Part shown: positions 14,279 through 21,400 of the stretch, in pieces | Numbering within the stretch: the stretch's first letter is position 1 | Layout: every line of letters begins with the position of its first letter | Source: CAYVAP01 sp964343195 | GTDB lineage: Bacteria > Bacteroidota > Bacteroidia > J057 | Direction of reading: 5' to 3' | Assembly: GCA_964343195.1 (NCBI GenBank) | Contig: CAYFIR010000092.1 | Span: forward strand, 1 to 27,837 | DNA: 27,837 bases | Program-made: the position numbers and the translations under genes | The notes under the pieces: generated by a model | Databases searched by the model: none | What the model was told of the DNA's origin: nothing | What the model saw: only the letters and a program-made list of their open reading frames with translations

Positions 14279-14710
14279 ATGAGCTGGGGCTGGAAAATTG
14301 CCATACTATACAGCGGGTTCGTGATCATGATCCTCACCTTTGTGGTCGCCTCTACCCGCATCGACTTTCACCTCGTCACAGAGGATTATTACGCTGAGGA
14401 AATTGCCTATCAGGAGCGGATCGACCGCACCAATGCCGCACTGGCACTGGATGATCCCATGGAAATCCGTCTGCTAAAAGCAGAACAAAAGGTCGAAATT
14501 GAATTTCCAGAGGGGCAGTCCCCTTCAGGCGAAATTCTCCTATATTCTCCTACCAACTCACGCGAGGACAGGACTTTTGAGGTCGCTCCCAATTCAGAGC
14601 AGGTTCAGGACATTTCGCTAAAAGGCCTGAGAACCGGACTCTGGAAGGTCCAGATTCTCTGGGAAGATGCAGGAGTAAAGTATTACAAGGAAAAGGTCAT
14701 CATCCTTTGA
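14279..14710 (+). CDS. FixH/CcoH family protein (cbb3 oxidase maturation)
   Basis: 143 residues from the ATG at 14279, which begins directly with MSWGWKIAILYSGFVIMILTF (one transmembrane helix, about 5-25). The segment after it, HLVTEDYYAEEIAYQERID, is the FixH hallmark. The rest is a periplasmic beta-domain ending GLWKVQILWEDAGVKYYKEKVIIL. FixH helps assemble the copper/haem cbb3 cytochrome oxidase. The longer frame from 14207 lacks family resemblance upstream of this Met and is not used. SafE follows 104 bp later, as at the end of Bacteroidota cco operons, but ccoN/O/P/G are not upstream: nuoA on the other strand is. No FNR-type dyad is seen in the divergent spacer. Confidence 0.88.
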   Translation: MSWGWKIAILYSGFVIMILTFVVASTRIDFHLVTEDYYAEEIAYQERIDRTNAALALDDPMEIRLLKAEQKVEIEFPEGQSPSGEILLYSPTNSREDRTFEVAPNSEQVQDISLKGLRTGLWKVQILWEDAGVKYYKEKVIIL

Positions 14711-14727
14711 TCTTGTTCATGGAACAA

Positions 14728-14748
14728 TAAACATTGGTCAGTGAACAT
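14728..14748. repeat. Heptad array E, left arm
   Basis: Units TAAACAT (14728-14734), TGGTCAG (14735-14741) and TGAACAT (14742-14748) are in 7-bp phase. ATTGGTCA (14733-14740) is the reverse complement of TGACCAAT (14788-14795) in the right arm. Confidence 0.5.
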
Positions 14749-14786
14749 GGAGCCATATTTTCCCTGCTGATCCATGTCTTGCTCTA

Positions 14787-14814
14787 TTGACCAATGAACC
14801 TTGACCACTGATCG
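14787..14814. repeat. Heptad array E, right arm, abutting the safE start codon
   Basis: TTGACCA, ATGAACC, TTGACCA, CTGATCG in 7-bp phase; the next base is the A of the ATG at 14815. Confidence 0.6.
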
Positions 14815-15516
14815 ATGTTACTCACTGCTTTCATATTGGGATTGACGAGTAGCCTGCACTGCGTCGGCATGTGTGGACCTATCGCCCTGGCATTGCCGGG
14901 GCGTGGAAAGGCCATGGGCCAGATCCTGCCGGGTCGTATGCTCTATCACATCGGGCGTCTGACGACCTATGTCATGCTGGGCGCTATAGTCGGAATCTTT
15001 GGTGAAGGCTTTTCACTTGCCGGGTATCAGCAGGGGTTATCCATTGCCTTAGGGGTTCTGTTGCTGATTCTCGCACTGACGACCATCTCCATTGAATCTC
15101 GGTTCCTCGCCATTCCGGTAGTGGATCGCCTGTTGGGCAAGCTCAAGCGTCAGATGGGCCGCCTGCTACAGCGTGACACGGCACCTTCTCTTTACAACCT
15201 GGGCATCCTGAATGGCTTTTTGCCCTGCGGATTTGTGTATCTGGGGTTGGCCGGAAGCCTCGCCACCGCTGATGTCTGGCAAGGAATGGCTTACATGGCG
15301 ATTTTTGGACTCGGCACATGGCCAGCCATGGTGACCCTCTCACTGGTAGGGCCATTTATCTCGGATAAATTACGCCGTGCCAGTCGCCCCATCATGATGG
15401 GGGTGACGTTGATCTTTGCTTCTCTGTTGATTATCAGGGGGTTGGGGCTGGGAATTCCTTACCTGAGCCCCGAAGTGGTCGTGGAGGCTGGCAATACCAT
15501 CGTGGAATGCCACTGA
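14815..15516 (+). CDS. SafE/DsbD-type membrane protein (sulfite exporter TauE/SafE family), probable copper-related oxidase maturation
   Basis: 233 residues with about six hydrophobic segments. The N-terminal HCVGMCGPIALALPG with C16 and C20 is the signature of the UreH/DsbD-like SafE group, which occurs in cbb3 oxidase operons and is thought to handle copper or thiol transfer in the inner membrane. A second Cys-containing segment, GFLPCGFVYLGLAGSL, fits the inverted-repeat fold, and GTWPAMVTLSLVGPFI follows. Given the name in databases, sulfite export is possible, but the fixH neighbour favours oxidase maturation. The ATG at 14815 directly follows a heptad array, so there is no Shine-Dalgarno site. 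Confidence 0.85.
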   Translation: MLLTAFILGLTSSLHCVGMCGPIALALPGRGKAMGQILPGRMLYHIGRLTTYVMLGAIVGIFGEGFSLAGYQQGLSIALGVLLLILALTTISIESRFLAIPVVDRLLGKLKRQMGRLLQRDTAPSLYNLGILNGFLPCGFVYLGLAGSLATADVWQGMAYMAIFGLGTWPAMVTLSLVGPFISDKLRRASRPIMMGVTLIFASLLIIRGLGLGIPYLSPEVVVEAGNTIVECH

Positions 15517-15553
15517 TCAATGTTCTCAGCACCAGGAAGAATGAATAGTTTTC

Positions 15554-16366
15554 CTACTGGGCAGGCACTTTCTGAGCGATGAAGTGAAACAGGCCATTGG
15601 ACAGGCGCTTGACCATCACGAGGAATTTTTGGCCGAATGTCCCTACTGTGATTTCGTACTTCCGTTTTTTGATGGCAGAGACGATCTGCCGGGCGCAGAC
15701 TTTGGCATCCATCCCTTCAGCCAGGGTCTGGTCCATGGTTCCCTGTGGAGTGCCGTCAGGATTGAGGGCGTTGAGCGAAATGTTGGTGGCGATGCGTCCC
15801 GGATTGGCGATGGTGACCTGTACACCCCTGGCTTTGTTTTCCAGGTGCAATGTCTCGAAAAAACCATGCAGGGCATGTTTGCTGGCTGCATATGATGACC
15901 GCAGGGGAAACCCAAATTTTCCTACGAGGCTGCTGATGGCGACCATTTGCCCAAATCCCTGAACCAGCATATAGGGCAATACGGCTCGGGTCAGGGCCAC
16001 CTGCCCAAAGAAATTTACCTCCATAACCTTCCGATGGACCTCCATGTCTGCTTCATCTACCCGTGCCCGCATGGAAATTCCCCCATTGTTCACAAGGATG
16101 TCGATGCGGCCCAACTCCTGCACCCATTTAGCTACAAGAGCTTCACAGTTGTCCATGTCCATCAGATCCAGTGGAGCTACATGGACTTTTTGTGGGTCAG
16201 GGCACTGCCCTTTGACACGTTCTAGCTCCGCTTCGCGGCGGGAAGAAAGGATGAGGGTCGCACCTTCACGTGCAAAGAGGTAGGCCATTTCTTCCCCAAT
16301 TCCAGAGGAAGCTCCCGTGATCCAGACTACTTTATCGGCTAATGAGGAGGATTTGAAATTCGTCAT
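15554..16366 (-). CDS. Short-chain dehydrogenase/reductase (SDR)
   Basis: 270 residues, classical SDR. NAD(P)-binding TGASSGIG at 17-24, NNGG at 93-96 (the usual NNAG with Ala replaced by Gly), N118 in MEVNFFG, and the catalytic S146, Y159-x-x-x-K163 (SSYAASKHAL) are present. Arg residues after the second strand (LSSRREAEL) favour NADP(H). The C-terminal extension (about 40 residues, basic and hydrophobic, VMVKRLSNGLFHFIAQKVPAQ) resembles the DHRS7/DltE-like membrane-associated group. The substrate is unknown. The only plausible start, the ATG at 16364-16366, lies inside a heptad array, so the first codons (MTNFKSSS) partly come from repeat sequence. It is transcribed alone on the minus strand. 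Confidence 0.93.
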   Translation of the reverse strand: MTNFKSSSLADKVVWITGASSGIGEEMAYLFAREGATLILSSRREAELERVKGQCPDPQKVHVAPLDLMDMDNCEALVAKWVQELGRIDILVNNGGISMRARVDEADMEVHRKVMEVNFFGQVALTRAVLPYMLVQGFGQMVAISSLVGKFGFPLRSSYAASKHALHGFFETLHLENKARGVQVTIANPGRIATNISLNALNPDGTPQGTMDQTLAEGMDAKVCARQIVSAIKKRKYEITVGTFGQKFLVMVKRLSNGLFHFIAQKVPAQ

Positions 16367-16378
16367 TCGTGATTCGTG
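16358..16378. repeat. Heptad array G overlapping the SDR start codon
   Basis: ATTCGTC, ATTCGTG, ATTCGTG (16358-16378), nearly identical units in phase. The SDR start codon (complement of CAT at 16364-16366) spans the junction of units one and two. Confidence 0.75.
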
Positions 16379-16543
16379 ATGAGCCCTGGGCCAATTTCCC
16401 TATGGCATGATCGAAGCTGCCTGCCAACTGTATGGCGTTCAGAAAAGGGGGCGAATTCCAACTTTAACCCACGTGGGGAATGCGGTTGATTTGCACCTGG
16501 TCCGCCAATTTAGAGAAAATCCTCTCCTGGCCCCAACTGTTTT

Positions 16544-17038
16544 TCAATCACAGGCTGAGTCCAGTATCGAACGCATTTCCTGGGCATTCAGAAAGGCATT
16601 GTGCTGAAAGGTGATCTCATAATCGGGGTTGAGCAATGTAAAGGTCGGGTAAGTCATTGTACCTTCCACAGTCCCCAAAGCCTGCGCTAATTCGTGTGTC
16701 TGGCTACTGGGTTGGTAGCGGAACATTCGTCCCTGAAACAGGATGTTGTCTTTGTATTCGCCATTAAAGCTGACGAAGTAAAATTGCTCATTCAATCGTC
16801 GAACTACCCCTGGATCGGCGAAAGTGGTGTGCTTCATGTTTTGGCAGTAGCGACACCAGTCAGCGTGCAAAAACACCGCGATGGGTTTGGGAGCCGCTTT
16901 CATCAGGCTGTCCACTTCCTCGAATCGGTGATAGACCAATTCGGGCGCGGAGGTTGGGACGCTCTTTTGGGTAACGCAGCTTCCCATGAGAATCAAGCTC
17001 AACATAGCCAGGGGGATTAGGGAGTGAGTTCGAATCAT
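16544..17038 (-). CDS. Thioredoxin-like lipoprotein
   Basis: 164 residues. The N-terminus IPLAMLSLILMGSC has a hydrophobic stretch ending in C21, a plausible though not ideal lipobox, so the protein is probably lipid-anchored in the envelope. The thioredoxin fold carries C62-R-Y-C65 in AVFLHADWCRYCQNMKH, the cis-Pro segment in GTMTYPTFTLLNPD, and FYFVSFNGEY. Members of this thioredoxin_7/DUF255-like group reduce or isomerise disulfides outside the cytoplasm. Its ATG overlaps the TonB receptor stop codon (ATGA, 17035-17038), so the two are translationally coupled. That link suggests it serves the receptor or its cargo; the receptor has its own CxxC in the plug. Confidence 0.9.
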   Translation of the reverse strand: MIRTHSLIPLAMLSLILMGSCVTQKSVPTSAPELVYHRFEEVDSLMKAAPKPIAVFLHADWCRYCQNMKHTTFADPGVVRRLNEQFYFVSFNGEYKDNILFQGRMFRYQPSSQTHELAQALGTVEGTMTYPTFTLLNPDYEITFQHNAFLNAQEMRSILDSACD

Positions 17039-19338
17039 TTCTGTGGGAGGCTGTATCGGATGCCCAGAAAGCCCCTGATGCCCTGGTTGGGGGCGTAGAC
17101 ATAGCTCGGATCGAAAGTCAGGGCGTAGGGATTTTCCGGTGTGGCCACTACCTGTCCGTCTCCGTCAAAGACTACCCCCCGATCAAATGGGTCGAAACTT
17201 CTGGCGATAATGGGATGGTCAAGGTTTTTCCACGGAGTCCAGTTCAGCAGGTTTTTGACCCCGCCGTAAAACTCGAAGTTGCGAAGCCCCCGGTAGGTAA
17301 CCTGCATGTTCTGAATCGTCCACCAGGGCGACTCCGCCGGGCGTGGATCCAACTCCCCCAAAGTCGGCAGCAACATGGGACTGTACAGGCTTCCGGTATA
17401 ATCCACGGTCATTTTGTTATCCCAAAAGCGGTAGGAAACCGCCCAGGTGCTGGTGAAGCGTTCAGTCAGTAGCTGTCGGGACCGAATGCCATCTTCCACG
17501 GTAGAGACGTCCATCAGGGTGGCTCCCAGTATCACTGAGAGTCCATTGGGTAGGGACAGGTCGGCATTCAGGGAAAGGCCCTTGGTATCGGCTGAGCCAT
17601 CGAGGTTGTCGTAGATGATCTGGTTGGCGTTGGTTTCGTAGTCGGGGAGAATGACATTGGTGAAGTAGGTGTAAAAGCCCGAAAGCTCCAGGTGCAGGCC
17701 ACCGCCATTTTCCATGTACCATTTGTGGACGAAGTTGGCGTTGACGTTGTAGGATTGTTCTGGCGCTAGCTCGTCCTGGATGATCACCTCTCTGGCACCT
17801 GTCAGGGCGGCGTGGTCTTCGGTGAAGAGATTCACCACCCGAAAGCCCGTCCCGGCATTTATCCTGAAAATATCAACCTCACTGATCGACCATTTGTAGG
17901 CCAGCCGTGGCGTCCAGATGTCGCTGTGAACGTTGTGATAGTCGTATCGCAGGCCCAAAAGCATGGTTTGCTTTGCGGTCAGCTTGACTTCATCCTGGAC
18001 AAACACTCCAGGCAACCACGCTTCATTGGGTGTATTTTGCGGATTGCTGACCTCTCCTCCGGTTGCGGGGGTGTTGTCGTCGTAGTAGGTGTACCGCAAG
18101 GCAGCCCCGGCGAGCAGGTCGTGGTTTTTGATTTTACGATCCCAGGTCAGTTGCCCAAAGCCGATATTTTGCTCGGCGATGTAGGGCAGGTCCCCGTAGA
18201 CGGAGTTTTGCTGATGGCCGTTCAGGGAGAATGAAAGCATCAAGTGCTCGCTGGTAGGCAACTGGTATTTGCCGATAAACTCCCACCTTTGGGTCGTGAT
18301 CGCTTCTCCATACACTTCGTTGCCCCCTCGGTCGGCCTGGGTCCAGTTCAGTTCACCCCCCCAGCGGTCTTCCCGGTAGTAGCGTCCCGCCAGGGTGAAT
18401 AATCGATTATTGGCCCGGCTAACATTCCATTTTTGGAACACTGAAACTCGCTCCTGTAGTGTCAGGTCAGTGAAATTGTCGGCATTCTTATCGACTACCT
18501 TATCGAAGTTATAGTAATTGACTCCGGTCAATACCGACACCTTTTCGCCCAAATTCAGCCTCAAACCCAGATCTACATTGTATTCCTGCCAGGTGGTGGC
18601 CATCACGTCTGCGGTCAGAACGGGGGCCTGACTGGGATCTTTGGTGATGATGTTGATCAATCCACCGATGGCCTCGCTGCCATAGAGCGACGAAGCCGGG
18701 CCTTTGACCACCTCCATGCGCTGCACCAGCGAATTGGGAATGCCAGATAGCCCGTAAACCGTAGCCAGACTACTGACGATGGGCATGCCATCGATGAGCA
18801 CCATGGTGTAGGGCCCCTCCAGTCCGTTGATGTGGATGTCGCCCGTGTTGCAGACCTGACAGTTGAGTTGTGGCCGCACCCCGTTGACATTTTGAAGTGC
18901 TTCGTAGATGTTGGGGGTTGGGTTTTTCTGAAAAAACGCCGGAGAGTATACCTCAACCGGTACGGGACTTTCCAGGCGTTGGACCTCCTTGAGGGTGCCG
19001 GTAATGACCACTTCGTCGAGTGCCCCATCGGCTTCCACCAGCGAAAAATTCAGTTCGATGTCCTTGCCTGCTTCCACCTCCACTCGCTTCTGATACGGCT
19101 CAAATCCAAGGTAGGATGCAACAAGCCTGTATTCGCCAGCCTCAATTCCTGTCAGATGAAAGTCTCCCTTTTCATCGGCTGTTACCCCGCGTTGCTGGTT
19201 GGTCAATACGATATTAGCGTAGGCAAGACTCTCTCCATCAAGGCTTTGCACCTTGCCTCTGATAGAAGCCGTTTGGCCAATAAGCATTGAGATCGAAGCC
19301 AAAAGGAGGATGAAAAAGAGAGGTATTTGGTTTGCCAT
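17035..19338 (-). CDS. TonB-dependent receptor with CxxC in the plug domain
   Basis: 767 residues; active uptake across the outer membrane. The signal peptide (to about 21) precedes a carboxypeptidase-regulatory-like domain (26-100, IRGKVQSLDGESLAYANIVL). The TonB box DEVVITGT is at 108-115 and the plug at about 125-235 (EALQNVNGVRPQLN, TMVLIDGMPIVSS, MEVVKGPASSLYGSEAIGGLINIITK). The barrel runs to the C-terminal GIRGFLGIRYSLPQK. The plug contains C160-Q-V-C163 just before NTGDIHING, an uncommon pair of cysteines exposed on the loop side. The substrate is not known; the cysteines, the coupled thioredoxin-like gene and the DtxR-box-like dyad upstream all hint at a metal or metal complex, which is inference. 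Confidence 0.95.
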   Translation of the reverse strand: MANQIPLFFILLLASISMLIGQTASIRGKVQSLDGESLAYANIVLTNQQRGVTADEKGDFHLTGIEAGEYRLVASYLGFEPYQKRVEVEAGKDIELNFSLVEADGALDEVVITGTLKEVQRLESPVPVEVYSPAFFQKNPTPNIYEALQNVNGVRPQLNCQVCNTGDIHINGLEGPYTMVLIDGMPIVSSLATVYGLSGIPNSLVQRMEVVKGPASSLYGSEAIGGLINIITKDPSQAPVLTADVMATTWQEYNVDLGLRLNLGEKVSVLTGVNYYNFDKVVDKNADNFTDLTLQERVSVFQKWNVSRANNRLFTLAGRYYREDRWGGELNWTQADRGGNEVYGEAITTQRWEFIGKYQLPTSEHLMLSFSLNGHQQNSVYGDLPYIAEQNIGFGQLTWDRKIKNHDLLAGAALRYTYYDDNTPATGGEVSNPQNTPNEAWLPGVFVQDEVKLTAKQTMLLGLRYDYHNVHSDIWTPRLAYKWSISEVDIFRINAGTGFRVVNLFTEDHAALTGAREVIIQDELAPEQSYNVNANFVHKWYMENGGGLHLELSGFYTYFTNVILPDYETNANQIIYDNLDGSADTKGLSLNADLSLPNGLSVILGATLMDVSTVEDGIRSRQLLTERFTSTWAVSYRFWDNKMTVDYTGSLYSPMLLPTLGELDPRPAESPWWTIQNMQVTYRGLRNFEFYGGVKNLLNWTPWKNLDHPIIARSFDPFDRGVVFDGDGQVVATPENPYALTFDPSYVYAPNQGIRGFLGIRYSLPQK

Positions 19339-19366
19339 ACTATCTCATTGGTTCTTTAGGGTACGG

Positions 19367-19374
19367 CAAAAATA
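19367..19374 (-). promoter_or_regulatory. -7 promoter element of the TonB receptor operon
   Basis: The minus strand reads TATTTTTG, 28 nt before the ATG at 19338, implying a leader of about 23 nt. The DtxR-like dyad at 19379-19394 begins 4 nt upstream, inside the expected promoter spacer. Confidence 0.5.
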
Positions 19375-19378
19375 TAAA

Positions 19379-19394
19379 TTTAGTTTAGTCTAAA
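19379..19394. promoter_or_regulatory. DtxR/IdeR-box-like operator
   Basis: TTTAGTTTAGTCTAAA contains the perfect dyad TTTAG-T-CTAAA (19384-19394). Over 19380-19398 it matches 14 of 19 positions of the DtxR/IdeR consensus TTAGGTTAGSCTAACCTAA. It lies within the promoter of the TonB receptor, where a bound repressor would block transcription. The match is by eye, and AT-rich sequence can match by chance. Confidence 0.4.
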
Positions 19395-19405
19395 AAAATA
19401 ATTAG

Positions 19406-19422
19406 CCAATATTAATTATTGG
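19406..19422. repeat. Second dyad upstream of the TonB receptor
   Basis: CCAATA (19406-19411), TTAAT, TATTGG (19417-19422). It may be a second operator half-way to the -33 region, or simply AT-rich symmetry. Confidence 0.35.
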
Positions 19423-19527
19423 GTTTTGGCATAAGCAGAACAGCCCCCAGACTTTTTCTATGGGAGCATAGCGGTCTGACAGTCCCAGAAAACAGGGGAC
19501 GGCCCGACTTTTTTTATCTAAGTATCA

Positions 19528-20130
19528 TCAATGAAAAGGCCGATACAGCCCCTCGTCCGCTCTGGCCAGGAGTTCGCGGTCGCCGGAGGTGTCGCCATAG
19601 GCGTAGAGAAATTCGATGGTTTCCGGCGGGATGAGTGCTTCCAGTCGGCGCACTTTTTCAGGGCCATAATTATTGGTGCCCTGGAGGCGTCCGGTGAACT
19701 TTCCGTCAATCACTTCGGGCAGAGTCGCCACCAAATCCAGTCCATACTTATGGGCAAAGGCTTTGGTCCAAAGGGTCAACGAAGCCGTAACCAGCACACA
19801 GCGGTGGCCTTGCTCCTGATGCCAGCGAAGCTTCTCCAGAGCCTTGGGACGTATGCGAGAGGGGAGGACTGTATCAGCCAGGATCTGGGCCTTTTGTTCC
19901 AGCTCTTCTACCGTTTTTCCGCCGAGAAACTGTGTGAGCAGGAATTCCTTGGCCTGCCGACGAGGAACTCTACCGAGTTGATAGCCAACCAGGTAGGGGA
20001 GGACACTTCTGCCAATGCGGAACATCTCCCTACGAGAGTAAAAAAGCCTCAGGTAGGGCGTCATGCTATCCGCTCGGATAAAAGTGCCATCAAAATCAAA
20101 AGCTGCGACCGTCTGTTTGGTACTGTCCAT
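19528..20130 (-). CDS. HAD-IB family phosphatase (SerB-like)
   Basis: 200 residues, HAD superfamily subfamily IB. Motif I is D12-F-D14-G-T, motif II VTAS (in CVLVTASLTLWTKAF), motif III the lysine in YGPEKVRRLE, and motif IV YGDTSGDRELL. The cap is the small helical type (FYSRREMFRIGRSVLPYLVGYQLG). These enzymes hydrolyse small phosphomonoesters such as phosphoserine; the substrate is not predictable here. The stop of the upstream LOG-family gene is 18 bp before this ATG, so the two form one minus-strand operon. No signal peptide is present, so it is cytosolic. Confidence 0.93.
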   Translation of the reverse strand: MDSTKQTVAAFDFDGTFIRADSMTPYLRLFYSRREMFRIGRSVLPYLVGYQLGRVPRRQAKEFLLTQFLGGKTVEELEQKAQILADTVLPSRIRPKALEKLRWHQEQGHRCVLVTASLTLWTKAFAHKYGLDLVATLPEVIDGKFTGRLQGTNNYGPEKVRRLEALIPPETIEFLYAYGDTSGDRELLARADEGLYRPFH

Positions 20131-20148
20131 CGGGGTGGGAAGTCTAAA

Positions 20149-21282
20149 TCAGGATTTGGGTATGGGAGGATGTGCAAGGATAAAGTCCACGATTTCCTGG
20201 GGTTCGTCGCTCAGGAACAGCATATCAAAATAAGGTTTTTCCCAGGCCAATTGTTTGAGAAGGGGGAAAAGCGAGGTTTTGATCTCATAGCGTTCTCGAC
20301 TCAGGAATGCCATAGGGCTATAGTAGCCATAGGTGGCATAGTGGTTTTGCGCGGCTTCCTGGAAGATCTCCTGTGTAGTGCCGGCACTTCCCGGTGCGTA
20401 CACCACCCCAAAAAGCGAAATGGCCAGCAGGTTGTCTTCCCGAATGCTGTTCGAAAAATATTTGGCGATGTGGGAAGCAAAGAGGTTACTCGGTTCATGG
20501 CCATAAAACCAGGTCGGGATAGCCAGATTTTCATGGCCTTTTGGATACCTGGACAACACCTCGTGCGATTTGGCAATGTAGTCAGCATCCGTATAGTGTG
20601 CAGCTTCCGCAAGGATCTCGATGGCCTTTTCCAGTTCAGCCTCTTCGAAATTGGCAAAATAAGCTCCCAAATTTGCGGCCTCCATGATGCCGGGGCCGCC
20701 ACCGGAAACGACGAGATAGCCCTGAGCCGCCAGACTCCGTGCTGCTATTGCCGTTTTTCGATAAAACTCATCGCTTCGAAGCGCTCCGTGGCCTCCCATA
20801 AATCCCACGCACTTTCGCTCGGTCATGCCATTGTCCTGGAAGCCGACCAGTTTGCGGAGGGCCTCATCGATGCTGTGGTCGTGGATGCGTTGGTTGAGGG
20901 CTTCTGTTATGCCGGGATTGAAACGAGACCTGGAAAAGTGCTCGTAAATCTGAAGGTCAGTGCTTTGATCGTTGTTGGGATCATACCCTTCCATCAGTTC
21001 CTGCCAGGTGTAGAGTGATCTGCGAAATGGATGGTAAGGATGGCCATTTACCCGAGGATAGATCGTTGCTCCCTGGTTGCGCAAAAGGGTTTCCAACCGG
21101 GGGGAAAGCTCACAGCCCAGCAGGGTGGTATCCTGCATTTTGAGTTCTTCCCAGGGAACCTGAACGCGGGTCAGGTCCAGATCCTGTAGCGTACAGCGAC
21201 GCAGAGAACGGTGGGCATAAATATGATCCAGCAGTTGTTCGAGGGACTGGATGATAACCTCGTTGCGCTCGTTCAGTTTCAT
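20149..21282 (-). CDS. LOG-family protein (nucleotide 5'-monophosphate nucleosidase-like)
   Basis: 377 residues. The Rossmann-like LOG domain spans about 155-340, with GFMGGHGALR, VVSGGGPGIMEAAN (191-204) and PGSAGTTQEIF (297-307). Enzymes of this family cut nucleoside 5'-monophosphates to base and ribose 5-phosphate. The second motif is PGSAGTTQE, where the family typically has PGGxGTxxE; the second Gly is Ser. The N-terminal 150 residues are extra and resemble the extended layout of PpnN/YgdH more than short LOG proteins. A HAD-IB phosphatase gene follows 18 bp later, which would fit nucleotide or phosphosugar salvage. It diverges from the nitrilase gene across a 118-bp spacer. Confidence 0.88.
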   Translation of the reverse strand: MKLNERNEVIIQSLEQLLDHIYAHRSLRRCTLQDLDLTRVQVPWEELKMQDTTLLGCELSPRLETLLRNQGATIYPRVNGHPYHPFRRSLYTWQELMEGYDPNNDQSTDLQIYEHFSRSRFNPGITEALNQRIHDHSIDEALRKLVGFQDNGMTERKCVGFMGGHGALRSDEFYRKTAIAARSLAAQGYLVVSGGGPGIMEAANLGAYFANFEEAELEKAIEILAEAAHYTDADYIAKSHEVLSRYPKGHENLAIPTWFYGHEPSNLFASHIAKYFSNSIREDNLLAISLFGVVYAPGSAGTTQEIFQEAAQNHYATYGYYSPMAFLSRERYEIKTSLFPLLKQLAWEKPYFDMLFLSDEPQEIVDFILAHPPIPKS

Positions 21283-21400
21283 ATTGCGAATAACCGTATT
21301 TCAGGGCATAGAATAAAGCCCCATTGATGCAATTGAAGTGGCTTTCATTTGTGCGTCTTTATCCTAATTTGTGTATTTGCCTTTGGAAATCCATCAACCT

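Noticed and set aside
16407..16607. A 66-codon plus-strand ORF between the SDR and thioredoxin genes
   Set aside because: It overlaps the 3' end of the thioredoxin-like gene antisense and has no recognisable features.
19531..21018. A 495-codon open frame on the plus strand
   Set aside because: It lies fully antisense to the HAD-IB and LOG genes, whose motifs are intact; its translation shows no domain or signal and crosses the boundary between the two genes.
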